A stretch of DNA of 8,915 nucleotides from CAZCWX01 sp964502465 (lineage in GTDB: Bacteria; Desulfobacterota; Binatia; Bin18). Made by a program: the position numbers and the translations under genes. Positions 1-6,014 of this stretch are shown piece by piece; the first letter of the stretch is position 1, and the number at the start of each line of letters is the position of its first letter. The notes under the pieces were generated by a model that saw only the letters and a list, made by a program, of their open reading frames with translations, made no database searches and was not told the DNA's origin. Location: contig CAZCWX010000328.1 in the NCBI GenBank assembly GCA_964502465.1, positions 1-8,915 of the forward strand. Direction: 5' to 3'.

Positions 1-1
1 C

Positions 2-163
2 TATGGACAGTGGTGGTGGCGGGATTTCATGAGCCTACCGGTCGATCTATCCATGGGCACAAGTTGGTTTCCCAGCAGCCGCATGGATAACTCCTGGTCG
101 CTGCTCAATTACTTCACCAACCGCAACCTGCTGTGGTTCGAAGCGACGTATTATCTGCTGTAG
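2..163 (+). CDS. C-terminal end of an unidentified protein (5' partial)
   Basis: The frame is open from the left edge and ends at a TAG at 161-163, giving 53 C-terminal residues; the start lies outside the window. The peptide is rich in Trp, Tyr and Phe and ends in NLLWFEATYYLL, an alternating aromatic/polar pattern that would suit the last strand of an outer-membrane beta-barrel, although the final residue is Leu rather than the usual Phe or Trp. I do not recognise the family. A strong palindrome 11 bases after the stop supports a real gene end. The membrane location is inference. Confidence 0.5.
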   Translation, partial: YGQWWWRDFMSLPVDLSMGTSWFPSSRMDNSWSLLNYFTNRNLLWFEATYYLL

Positions 164-174
164 GCAGGTGAAAG

Positions 175-204
175 GAGTTGGGTGGGTCGCGACCCACCCA
201 ACTC
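175..204. terminator. Perfect 30-bp palindrome, probable terminator
   Basis: Positions 175-204 form an uninterrupted inverted repeat with a 15-bp arm (GAGTTGGGTGGGTCG and its complement) and no spacer. It starts 11 bases after the stop codon at 163 and is followed by a weak T stretch (AAGTTTTC). The position fits a transcription terminator, possibly bidirectional for the convergent minus-strand cluster. The T tract is poor, so an intergenic palindromic repeat is the alternative. Confidence 0.55.
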
Positions 205-290
205 ACAAGTTTTCAGACCCAGTTCAGCGGGGACAAAGCTGAAACTATAGCGGAAAAACCGACTCAGGCCTCAGCAACCGCAATGAAACT

Positions 291-346
291 GTAGGGGTGA
301 CTCGGTGAGTCGCCCTGGGGAGGGCAAGGGAATACCTTGTCCCTAC
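291..346. repeat. REP-like hairpin pair, head to head (BIME-like)
   Basis: There are two hairpins. The first (294-316) has core arms GACTC/GAGTC around loop GGT, extended by a wobble pair and three G-C pairs. The second (321-344) has arms AGGGCAAGG/CCTTGTCCCT with one bulged base and loop GAATA. GTAGGG at 291-296 and CCCTAC at 341-346 are complementary, so each hairpin begins with GTAG on its own strand and the two face each other. A GTAG foot followed by a palindrome is the defining layout of REP sequences linked to RAYT (TnpA-REP) transposases, and inverted REP pairs are called BIMEs. No transposase is in the window. It sits just downstream of the minus-strand gene ending at 364. Confidence 0.6.
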
Positions 347-363
347 CCTTTCTCAAATTCGTC

Positions 364-633
364 TTAGAAAGGGCGACATTCCGACACTCGCGGGGGTGTC
401 CGCTCGCAGGCCAGGACATTGGTAACGCCAGAGGTGAGAAGCGCGCAGGCGTTCGTTGTGGCCGCGCTCAGGGCCTCTGCTTCTGTTGTACCATCAACAC
501 TACGGCAGACTTCTCGACCATGGAATTGCATACACACTTCACACCGCACTCCACCGATCTGTAGGGTTAAGTACACTACCACTGCGATCAGGACGACGAG
601 TACACCACCTACCAGCCACGAGGTCCGCTTCAT
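364..633 (-). CDS. Small membrane-anchored six-cysteine protein, family unknown
   Basis: An 89-residue protein read from 633 down to 364. Residues 1-5 are short and basic (MKRTS), residues 6-25 are one hydrophobic helix, and residues 30-89 form a soluble domain. By the positive-inside rule the domain should lie on the outer face of the inner membrane. It holds six cysteines (C31, C34, C43, C63, C76, C86), with a CEVC pair just after the helix, consistent with three disulfides or a bound metal. The upstream Shine-Dalgarno sequence is only moderate (purine-rich GAGAG at 639-643). It is the last of three same-strand genes, 63 bases after the 36-residue gene. I do not recognise a named family and do not assign a function. 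The hydrophobic N-terminus and cysteine spacing argue for a real protein. Confidence 0.7.
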   Translation of the reverse strand: MKRTSWLVGGVLVVLIAVVVYLTLQIGGVRCEVCMQFHGREVCRSVDGTTEAEALSAATTNACALLTSGVTNVLACERTPPRVSECRPF

Positions 634-696
634 AGCCGCTCTCTGCTCTCCTCTCCTCTACCAGTTCCGTCTTTGCTGAGACTGCTGTTGTCTTGT

Positions 697-807
697 TTAT
701 CGGCGGGTCCGCTCTACAAAGAAAATGACCAGCGCTGCAATCATGACACCAAGGAACGCACCGATCAGCAGTGGGTTGCCAGCAAAAATTTCGCGGAGGT
801 ATCCCAT
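697..807 (-). CDS. 36-residue single-pass membrane microprotein
   Basis: Read from 807 to a TAA at 697, this encodes 36 residues beginning MGYLREIFAG and ending VERTRR. Residues 12-31 form one hydrophobic helix. The basic tail RTRR predicts a cytoplasmic C-terminus. A longer in-frame start at 900 exists, but it would overlap the upstream enzyme gene by 80 bases. The start at 807 has a clean AAGGAG nine bases upstream, and that site overlaps the stop codon of the MetE-like gene, suggesting translational coupling. The gap to the upstream gene is 13 bases. The function is unknown; a small membrane subunit or regulatory microprotein is possible. Confidence 0.6.
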   Translation of the reverse strand: MGYLREIFAGNPLLIGAFLGVMIAALVIFFVERTRR

Positions 808-820
808 CTGTCTTCGCTCC

Positions 821-1891
821 TTACTGCTCCCCTCTGAAACCCATGACGGTTGATTGTTGATTGTTTTGCTGGAGCAGTTCTGACCGGACGATCCACGCAC
901 CAGCCGCGAGCGCTTTCATTTTCCCACGCGCTGCGGTGCGCGAGCGCGGCACCATGCCACAATCGGTGCAGGGATAGAGGTGATCGGGCGACACGTGCTG
1001 CAGCGCAGTGCGTATGCGCGCCGCCACCGTCTCAGGCGTCTCAACTTCTTCTGTGCCAACATCAATAACCCCAACCATCAGATCTTTACCTTGCGCAAGA
1101 GCGAGGACAGATTGATCTACCCCCGAAGCTGCGCATTCAACTGAGATCATATCGATCGTACTGGTCCGCAGCAGCGGGAGCGTCCGTCCGTAATGGCTCC
1201 AATCGGTATTTGTGGTCTTCCATTGCAGCACCTGGGGAACCCCGTACCCATAACAGATATGGACGGCAGTCTGCGCCTGTACTCCTTTGGCCGCCTCTTC
1301 TAATGCACCGACGCCCCATTCTTCGACCTCGTCGAGATAAATGTTGAAGCACGGCTCATCGAACTGAATAATATTGCACCCATTTTCAGCCAGTTCGAGC
1401 GCCTCCTCGTTGAGGAGTTTCGCTAGTTCCATTGCCAGGGTGCGACGGTTTCCATAGTATTCGTCCGCCAGGGTATCAGCAGTCGTCATCGGTCCGGGCA
1501 ACGTGATTTTTACCGGCTGCGTCGTATGACGTTTGAGGAAACGCAGCGCGTCCAGCAAGATCGCACCTGAGCGCCGGATAGGACCGGTGACACGCGCAGC
1601 CGCCACAAGAGTCTGGTAACGGCCACCACGAGTTTGGATTTTGGTGAGATGCGCAAAATCGAGGCCGGTCAGCCCTTCGCAAAACCCCCAGATGTAATGA
1701 CGCCGACGTTGCTCACCATCGGTGAAAATATCCAATCCTGCTTCTTGTTGATCGGCGAGCGCCAGGAGCACGGCATCATCTTGTCCCTCTTTCAACATGT
1801 CGCCGTCTAATTTCCAGCTCACATACATCTGCCCAGGAGGAGCCAGCCAGGTGGGTCTGGGTAAACTGCCAACAATCATGGCTTGCAGCAT
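821..1891 (-). CDS. Cobalamin-independent methionine synthase II family protein (MetE C-terminal domain only)
   Basis: 356 residues with the fold of the C-terminal catalytic domain of MetE, which moves a methyl group to homocysteine using a zinc-bound thiolate. The zinc ligands are recognisable: His211 and Cys213 (HICYGYG), Glu252 (SVECAAS) and Cys311 (TDCGM). Other family marks are SLPRP near the N-terminus, TDGEQRR at 57-63, LPGP at 131-134 and FDEP at 177-180. Full MetE is about 750 residues; this protein lacks the N-terminal half that helps bind methyltetrahydrofolate polyglutamate. Single-domain core-MetE enzymes are known, and one from Dehalococcoides uses a methylated corrinoid donor, so the donor and even the acceptor here are open. 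The start at 1891 has AAGGAG five bases before the ATG. It is first of three same-strand genes, followed after 13 bases by a membrane microprotein. Confidence 0.88.
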   Translation of the reverse strand: MLQAMIVGSLPRPTWLAPPGQMYVSWKLDGDMLKEGQDDAVLLALADQQEAGLDIFTDGEQRRRHYIWGFCEGLTGLDFAHLTKIQTRGGRYQTLVAAARVTGPIRRSGAILLDALRFLKRHTTQPVKITLPGPMTTADTLADEYYGNRRTLAMELAKLLNEEALELAENGCNIIQFDEPCFNIYLDEVEEWGVGALEEAAKGVQAQTAVHICYGYGVPQVLQWKTTNTDWSHYGRTLPLLRTSTIDMISVECAASGVDQSVLALAQGKDLMVGVIDVGTEEVETPETVAARIRTALQHVSPDHLYPCTDCGMVPRSRTAARGKMKALAAGAWIVRSELLQQNNQQSTVMGFRGEQ

Positions 1892-2098
1892 TGTGTCTCT
1901 CCTTCTGCTCGCGGTAGTCTGACACCAGAGCTTTTCGCTACTGGGAACTACTCTTGGCGCGTGGAGCAGTCAAGATATATCACGTCAATATCCTATGAGG
2001 AGTCTTTTCTAGTGATCTGTAGTATGACAGGAAGACGCACAGGGAGAAAATGGTCAGAGGCATTGAATCGATCAAGCCAAAGGGTCAGCGGGTGCAGA

Positions 2099-2338
2099 CT
2101 ACGAACTGAAAGAATACCATTTTTCTAGGATATAAGGCCCGGGATCCTGGCACTCAAACATTCCCTGCACGAACCGATATATTGTTGCGCTTATTACCAC
2201 TGAATCTGGTGAAGCTCTGCCTTGAAGCCGGGCGGCAATATGAGGTGTTTCACCCAGTGCCATCTGTTCACGGGAGTTACTCCCTCCCATCTCGCTGACT
2301 ACGACCAAACCCATGTGGATCCCAATACGTACTTGCAT
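2099..2338 (-). pseudogene. Remnant of a class III adenylate/guanylate cyclase catalytic domain
   Basis: The 79-residue minus-strand frame matches only the second half of a class III nucleotide cyclase domain: VRIGIHMGLVVVSEMGG (3-19), ALGETPHIAARLQG (27-40), then SVVISATIYRFVQGMFECQD (46-65). Intact relatives read GETPNIAARLQ; here the catalytic Asn is His33, while the catalytic Arg37 is kept. The first half with the metal-binding aspartates is absent: a TGA stop lies three codons upstream of the ATG and no cyclase-like sequence continues past it. Homology fades after GP (67-68). It therefore cannot make cyclic nucleotide. AAGGAG ten bases before the ATG could still allow a short peptide to be made. 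It is best read as a decayed gene fragment, perhaps of a large cyclase/ATPase sensor protein. Confidence 0.75.
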
Positions 2339-2458
2339 GGCACTTCAACTCCTTGTCACATGGCCTCGCAGGCGGGGGCATTATCCTATGAGCGAGATTG
2401 TTCTGTCTAAAGTGTGCTCGCTTGGTGAGAGGTGCCGTGCTAAACCGGACCGCAAGAA

Positions 2459-2465
2459 AAGGAGG
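2459..2465 (+). promoter_or_regulatory. Shine-Dalgarno that fixes the TPP enzyme start
   Basis: AAGGAGG lies seven bases before the ATG at 2473. The frame stays open to an ATG at 2398, but that start lacks such a site and would add 25 residues with no family resemblance. The start at 2473 is therefore preferred. Confidence 0.8.
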
Positions 2466-2472
2466 GAAGAGT

Positions 2473-4236
2473 ATGGCAACAAGCACCTCAGAACGCCAGG
2501 GCGCGAAGCTATTGCTCCAGGACGAAGTTCCAGTGCGCGAGGCAATCATCAGAGTGCTAGAACAGGCGGGGATCGATATGGTTTTCGGCATCCCAGGAGG
2601 CTACATGGGAATGCTGTTCAACGCCCTCTACGATCACACAACCACGATTCGGACCGTGCTCGTGCGCGAGGAATCCCGCGCTGGTGTGATGGCTGAGGTA
2701 TATGGTCGGTTAACAGGAAAGCCAGGCGTTGCCATTGGACAGGCGGCGTTTATGGTTCATGCGAGCTTGGGTGCTTTGGAAGGACTTCTCTCCAGCTCTC
2801 CTATGCTCCTCCTCACCGATCTGAGTGACAATGCCCCCTTTTCCCATCACGGTCCCTATCAATCAGGCTCAGGCGAATATGGCTCGTGGGACGCGAAGCA
2901 GGTCTTTGCCGGCATGACCAAAGCAACCATGGTCGCTACCAATGGCGTGCAAGCTGTGCACGGCACGCAACTGGCGATCAAGCACGCGTTGAGTGGCGAG
3001 CGCGGACCGGTGGCAGTCCTCTATCACAGTCAGGCTTTACGCGGTCGCGTTGGGCCAGGTTCCATGCCGCCTTTATATGCCATCAATGCCTCTCTCCCGA
3101 CTGCTCCTTTTCTCGCCGACCCTAGGGATATCGAGCAAGCTGCCCGCCTGCTCACCGAAGCCGCACGTCCAGTGATCATCGCCGGGAATGGCGTGCGCAT
3201 CAGTCAGGCGTATGCTGAACTTGCCAGCCTGGCAGAAGCGCTCGGCGCGCCAGTCGCGACCACTGCTTCTGGCAAAGGAACCTTTGCAGAAATCCACGAT
3301 CTTGCGTTGGGAGTCTGCGGGAACTTTGGTACGCCGCTCGCAAATGCTGTGATTGGCGCGGCAGACATCGTGCTGATTGTCGGCTCGAAACTCGCTCCTA
3401 CGGACACCGCTTTTGCAACCCCCAAACTGCTCGATCCTCGGCGACAAACCTTGATCCAAATTGACATTGAACCCAAGAACGCCGCCTGGACGTATCCTGT
3501 TGAACAGGTCCTGATTGGCGATGCGAAAGCGACCCTCTCGCAATTGCTCGCCGCTGTAGAATCCGCTGAGGGAATCACTGCAGAAAAAATGGAGTCGGCT
3601 CGCTCACGCCTCCATTCGGCTCGCCAACAGCACGGCTTTTTTCACGCCGTGGAATTTAACTCCAACGCAGCGCCGATCTTACCCCAACGAGTGATCAAAG
3701 AACTCCAGCAGGCCGTGGCGAACGATACGATCATCACCTGCGATGCTGGAGAGAATCGTATCTTTATGACGCACTACTATCAGACGAAAGGACCCGGCAC
3801 CTTCCTCCAGCCAGCTGGTGTCGGCGCGATGGGATATGCGATCCCGGCTGCGCTCGCTGCCAAGCTGGTGTATCCGCAGCGTCGCGTGGTTGCTGTTTGC
3901 GGTGATGGCGGGTTTGCTATTGGTATGAATGGCTTGATGACTGCCATCGAAGAGAACATCCCCATCGTGTCTGTGGTCTTCAACAACACCGCCCTCGGCT
4001 GGGTCAAACATGGCCAGGGCGAGCGCAATATCGCCTGTGACTTTGCGAACTTTGATCATGCCGCAATTGCCCGTGCGATGGGATGTGGCGGTCTTCGCGT
4101 CGAGCATCCAGGACAACTTGCCCCTGCACTGCAGGAAGCACTGGCAGCCGACCAGCCGTTTGTTGTGGATGTCCATACTTCGTTGAGCGAGTCGTTCGTC
4201 AAGGTCACTTCGCCGTTGGTGGGAGAACGAGGCTGA
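2473..4236 (+). CDS. Thiamine-diphosphate-dependent enzyme, acetolactate synthase large-subunit-like
   Basis: 587 residues with the three-domain layout of the acetolactate synthase/pyruvate oxidase superfamily: N-terminal PYR domain (about 18-185), central domain (about 215-365) and C-terminal PP domain (about 400-570). Catalytic Glu67 lies in VLVREESRAG, where relatives have RHEQGA. The ThDP/Mg2+ motif is GDG at 477-479, ending in NN at 504-505. Such enzymes cleave or join 2-oxo acids through a ThDP carbanion. The segment after the PYR core (PFSHHGPYQSGSGEYGSWD, 122-140) is unlike standard IlvB, and no regulatory small subunit (ilvN/ilvH) or ilvC follows, so branched-chain amino acid synthesis is not assured. 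Alternatives are a specialised decarboxylase, carboligase or lyase. The cofactor class is secure; the substrate is not. A likely terminator follows. Confidence 0.85.
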   Translation: MATSTSERQGAKLLLQDEVPVREAIIRVLEQAGIDMVFGIPGGYMGMLFNALYDHTTTIRTVLVREESRAGVMAEVYGRLTGKPGVAIGQAAFMVHASLGALEGLLSSSPMLLLTDLSDNAPFSHHGPYQSGSGEYGSWDAKQVFAGMTKATMVATNGVQAVHGTQLAIKHALSGERGPVAVLYHSQALRGRVGPGSMPPLYAINASLPTAPFLADPRDIEQAARLLTEAARPVIIAGNGVRISQAYAELASLAEALGAPVATTASGKGTFAEIHDLALGVCGNFGTPLANAVIGAADIVLIVGSKLAPTDTAFATPKLLDPRRQTLIQIDIEPKNAAWTYPVEQVLIGDAKATLSQLLAAVESAEGITAEKMESARSRLHSARQQHGFFHAVEFNSNAAPILPQRVIKELQQAVANDTIITCDAGENRIFMTHYYQTKGPGTFLQPAGVGAMGYAIPAALAAKLVYPQRRVVAVCGDGGFAIGMNGLMTAIEENIPIVSVVFNNTALGWVKHGQGERNIACDFANFDHAAIARAMGCGGLRVEHPGQLAPALQEALAADQPFVVDVHTSLSESFVKVTSPLVGERG

Positions 4237-4244
4237 GACGCCGT

Positions 4245-4263
4245 CCTTGTTGCACAAGGTTTT
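4245..4263 (+). terminator. Probable Rho-independent terminator after the TPP enzyme
   Basis: CCTTGT and ACAAGG form a six-base-pair stem with loop TGC, followed at once by TTTT, nine bases after the stop codon at 4236. The stem is short and only moderately GC-rich, so it may be leaky. Confidence 0.5.
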
Positions 4264-4352
4264 GAGGGCTTACAGAAGAACCTTTAGCCGTTTGCCCGGG
4301 AAGCGACAGCTGAAATCGCTACGCGAATGCGGAGGAGGATAGGAGCGAATAA

Positions 4353-4394
4353 ATGGAACTCTTGACAACGCCCGTCTCATGCTCATGTTTCTAG
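4353..4394 (+). CDS. 13-codon upstream ORF in frame with the protease
   Basis: ATG at 4353 encodes MELLTTPVSCSCF and stops at TAG 4392-4394. It has the best ribosome-binding site of the locus (GGAGGAGGATAGGAG at 4331-4345, seven bases before the ATG). It is in the same frame as the HtrA-like gene, whose ATG at 4407 follows the stop by 12 bases and has only a weak purine stretch of its own. It could be a leader peptide feeding ribosomes to the protease by reinitiation, the true N-terminus interrupted by an amber codon, or chance. No attenuator hairpin or codon run typical of amino-acid leaders is seen. Confidence 0.35.
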   Translation: MELLTTPVSCSCF

Positions 4395-4406
4395 AAGACC
4401 AGCGCT

Positions 4407-5492
4407 ATGGAAAGAAGTAAGAAAACAACGATGAAACATGTACTGAGGCTTGTGACAAACAAGAGTGTTCCACGAAAGGAAGAGCGGACGACGCAGGATA
4501 CTGCGCTCTCCGATACCGAGTTGCTCGATGCCTATTCCCAGGCGGTCATCAGCGCGGCGGAGAGGGTCAGCCCTGCAGTGGTCAATATTGAGGTTCATAC
4601 ATCCTCAGAACACCGTCACTCTCCCACCCCACGCCCTTCGCCAGAGTTACACGGAAACGGCTCAGGGTTCATCTTTACACCAGACGGCTTTATTCTGACC
4701 AATAGCCACGTTGTACACGGCGCAACCCGGCTGGAAGTGACCCTTTCAGATGGTCGCCGTTTTCAAGCGGACCTCATCGGAGAAGATCCAGATACCGATT
4801 TGGCCGTGGTTCGGGTCGGCACCTCGAATCTCCCGTCGGTGCAACTTGGTGACTCACAGGCAATCCGTGTCGGGCAGCTCGTGATTGCTATCGGCAACCC
4901 CTATGGCTTTCAATGCACTGTCACAGCAGGCGTTGTCAGTGCCCTTGGACGCTCCCTACGGTCGCGCTCTGGACGGTTGATCGACAACATCATCCAGACT
5001 GACGCAGCCCTGAATCCTGGGAACTCGGGTGGTCCACTCGTGACGTCGCGAGGAGAAGTGATTGGGGTGAACACTGCTGTCATCTTACCGGCCCAAGGGT
5101 TATGTTTCGCTATCGCTATGAACACGGCGCAGTTTGTGGCTGGAAAGTTGATGCGCGATGGAAAAATCCGTCGCAGCTATATTGGTGTGGGAGGGCAGAA
5201 TATCGAACTTCCACGCCGTATGGTTCGTTTCCATAACCTACCAGTGGAAAAGGGCGTCTTGGTTGTTTCCGTCGAGCCACATAGTCCTGCCCAGAGAGCT
5301 GGCCTGCGTGAAGGAGACGTGATCATTCGTTACGGCAGTCATCCGACTGCCACCATTGATGACCTTCATCGGTTCCTGACAGAGGAGCAGGTTGGAGTGC
5401 GCTCATCAATGACAATCATTCGACGGGCGGAGAAAATGGCACTCGAGGTTGTGCCGGCGGAGTCAGCCGATCGCCTGAGAGAACGACGGTAA
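4407..5492 (+). CDS. HtrA/DegQ-like trypsin-fold serine protease with one PDZ domain
   Basis: 361 residues. The protease domain spans about 45-250 with a full catalytic triad: His101 (TNSHVV), Asp131 (DPDTDLAVV) and Ser207 (GNSGGP). One PDZ domain follows (about 255-350). HtrA proteins degrade or hold misfolded proteins, usually in the periplasm, and PDZ domains bind C-termini of clients. Unlike typical DegP, DegQ or DegS, no signal peptide or membrane anchor is visible: the first 45 residues are polar and charged, and the domain starts near AYSQAVISAAERVSPAVVNI. It may be cytoplasmic, or the true N-terminus may be disrupted (see the upstream ORF at 4353). The start is uncertain; an ATG at 4431 (MKHVLRLV) is an alternative. 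TTGACA at 4362-4367 with a weak CATGTT could be a promoter. A 56-residue gene follows after 15 bases. Confidence 0.88.
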   Translation: MERSKKTTMKHVLRLVTNKSVPRKEERTTQDTALSDTELLDAYSQAVISAAERVSPAVVNIEVHTSSEHRHSPTPRPSPELHGNGSGFIFTPDGFILTNSHVVHGATRLEVTLSDGRRFQADLIGEDPDTDLAVVRVGTSNLPSVQLGDSQAIRVGQLVIAIGNPYGFQCTVTAGVVSALGRSLRSRSGRLIDNIIQTDAALNPGNSGGPLVTSRGEVIGVNTAVILPAQGLCFAIAMNTAQFVAGKLMRDGKIRRSYIGVGGQNIELPRRMVRFHNLPVEKGVLVVSVEPHSPAQRAGLREGDVIIRYGSHPTATIDDLHRFLTEEQVGVRSSMTIIRRAEKMALEVVPAESADRLRERR

Positions 5493-5507
5493 AGATGAAG
5501 AGATCGT

Positions 5508-5678
5508 ATGAGCACTCATGCAGAAAGTGTGAAGTTGACAAATACTGCCTGGCTGCGCCGAGTTCGTGAGTGGGCACGCCAACAAAGACGCGCAGGAAAG
5601 TACTCACACCAAACTCGGCGTATTTTGTACGGTGTGGATCTTGAGCCGGAGGCCATTCGCAAAAGACTCAGGAGCTAG
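5508..5678 (+). CDS. 56-residue basic microprotein downstream of the protease
   Basis: ATG at 5508 (MSTHAESVKLTN) to TAG at 5676-5678. It begins 15 bases after the protease stop, so it is probably co-transcribed. A modest ribosome-binding site (GAAGAG) lies six bases before the ATG. The protein has 14 Arg/Lys and five Asp/Glu. A basic, Trp-containing stretch (WLRRVREWARQQRRAGKY, 15-32) is followed by a short second segment (GVDLEPEAIRKRLRS, 42-56). The composition suggests a nucleic-acid or ribosome contact, or an amphipathic helix on a membrane, but no family is recognised. A competing frame from ATG 5495 gives only 24 codons. Coding status rests on position and composition alone. Confidence 0.5.
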   Translation: MSTHAESVKLTNTAWLRRVREWARQQRRAGKYSHQTRRILYGVDLEPEAIRKRLRS

Positions 5679-5702
5679 GCTCAATACCATTCTATTTCTT
5701 TC

Positions 5703-6014
5703 TTAATATCCCCACAGCGGTCGGCGGGACCCCGGAGCAGCGTACCCATCAAATCCGAGCCCGTTCCCCCAACGGTAATTCCGCTCAATCGGGCTTTCTT
5801 TGCTCACCTGATCTTGTCGCATCATCTGGGTGACATAAGAAGACCACTGTGAAGACGTTGGATTCTGTACCCCCTCTTTTACATCCTCAAAAGAGAAAAA
5901 GAACGTCGTACCGTCACGCTCTGCAGCAAGCGGAAGGGACGGGTTCAATAGAACGCAGAGTACGAAGGCCGCAAAAAATCCTGTGATCATCCTCTTTGTA
6001 TTGAAGTACAGCAT
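5703..6014 (-). CDS. Small exported protein of unknown family
   Basis: 103 residues read from 6014 to 5703. The N-terminus (MLYFNTKRMITGFFAAFVLC onward) has basic residues then a hydrophobic core, with a plausible signal peptidase I site after PLAA (28-31), leaving about 72 mature residues. These are rich in aromatic and polar residues (FFFSFEDVKEG, YRWGNGLGFDGY) and end in PLWGY, with no cysteine. The frame extends up to 6077, but the start at 6014 is preferred because AAGGAG lies eight bases upstream and a signal peptide then begins directly. It is convergent with the basic microprotein gene (24-base gap) and divergent from the CMD-like gene. No function is assigned; a periplasmic or envelope protein is likely. 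Confidence 0.65.
   Translation of the reverse strand: MLYFNTKRMITGFFAAFVLCVLLNPSLPLAAERDGTTFFFSFEDVKEGVQNPTSSQWSSYVTQMMRQDQVSKESPIERNYRWGNGLGFDGYAAPGSRRPLWGY

Larger units (their letters stand above)
1892..2472. other. Gene-poor interval between divergent genes
   Basis: About 580 bases separate the MetE-like gene (minus) from the TPP enzyme (plus). Apart from the cyclase fragment at 2099-2338 I see no coding sequence with recognisable features; the open frames at 1883-2128 and around 2222-2410 have shuffled, low-complexity translations. Both flanking starts have good ribosome-binding sites, so promoters must lie here. I found no convincing -35/-10 pair: the best minus-strand candidate (TTGACT, 17 bases, TAGTTC) has a poor -10. 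No tRNA, riboswitch or tandem repeat was recognised. Confidence 0.5.

Noticed and set aside
419..679. Plus-strand open frame antisense to the six-cysteine protein
   Set aside because: The translation is low in structure and the opposite strand carries a clear transmembrane segment and ordered cysteines; this is a shadow frame.
1883..2128. 81-codon plus-strand frame overlapping the metE-like start
   Set aside because: There is no ribosome-binding site, signal or motif, and it overlaps the 5' end of a well-supported gene on the other strand.
2398..2472. N-terminal extension of the TPP enzyme from ATG 2398
   Set aside because: The internal ATG at 2473 has AAGGAGG at ideal spacing and the extension has no family resemblance.
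3679..4257. Long minus-strand frame inside the TPP enzyme gene
   Set aside because: It is antisense to the conserved ThDP-binding domain and its translation has no recognisable features.
5495..5569. 24-codon frame beginning ATGAAGAGATCG with three cysteines
   Set aside because: It is very short and overlaps the longer 56-codon frame, which has better composition and position.
5641..5684. TTGAGCC/GGCTCAA inverted repeat at the end of the basic microprotein gene
   Set aside because: The 7-bp arms are separated by 30 bases and no clean T tract follows; too weak to call a terminator.
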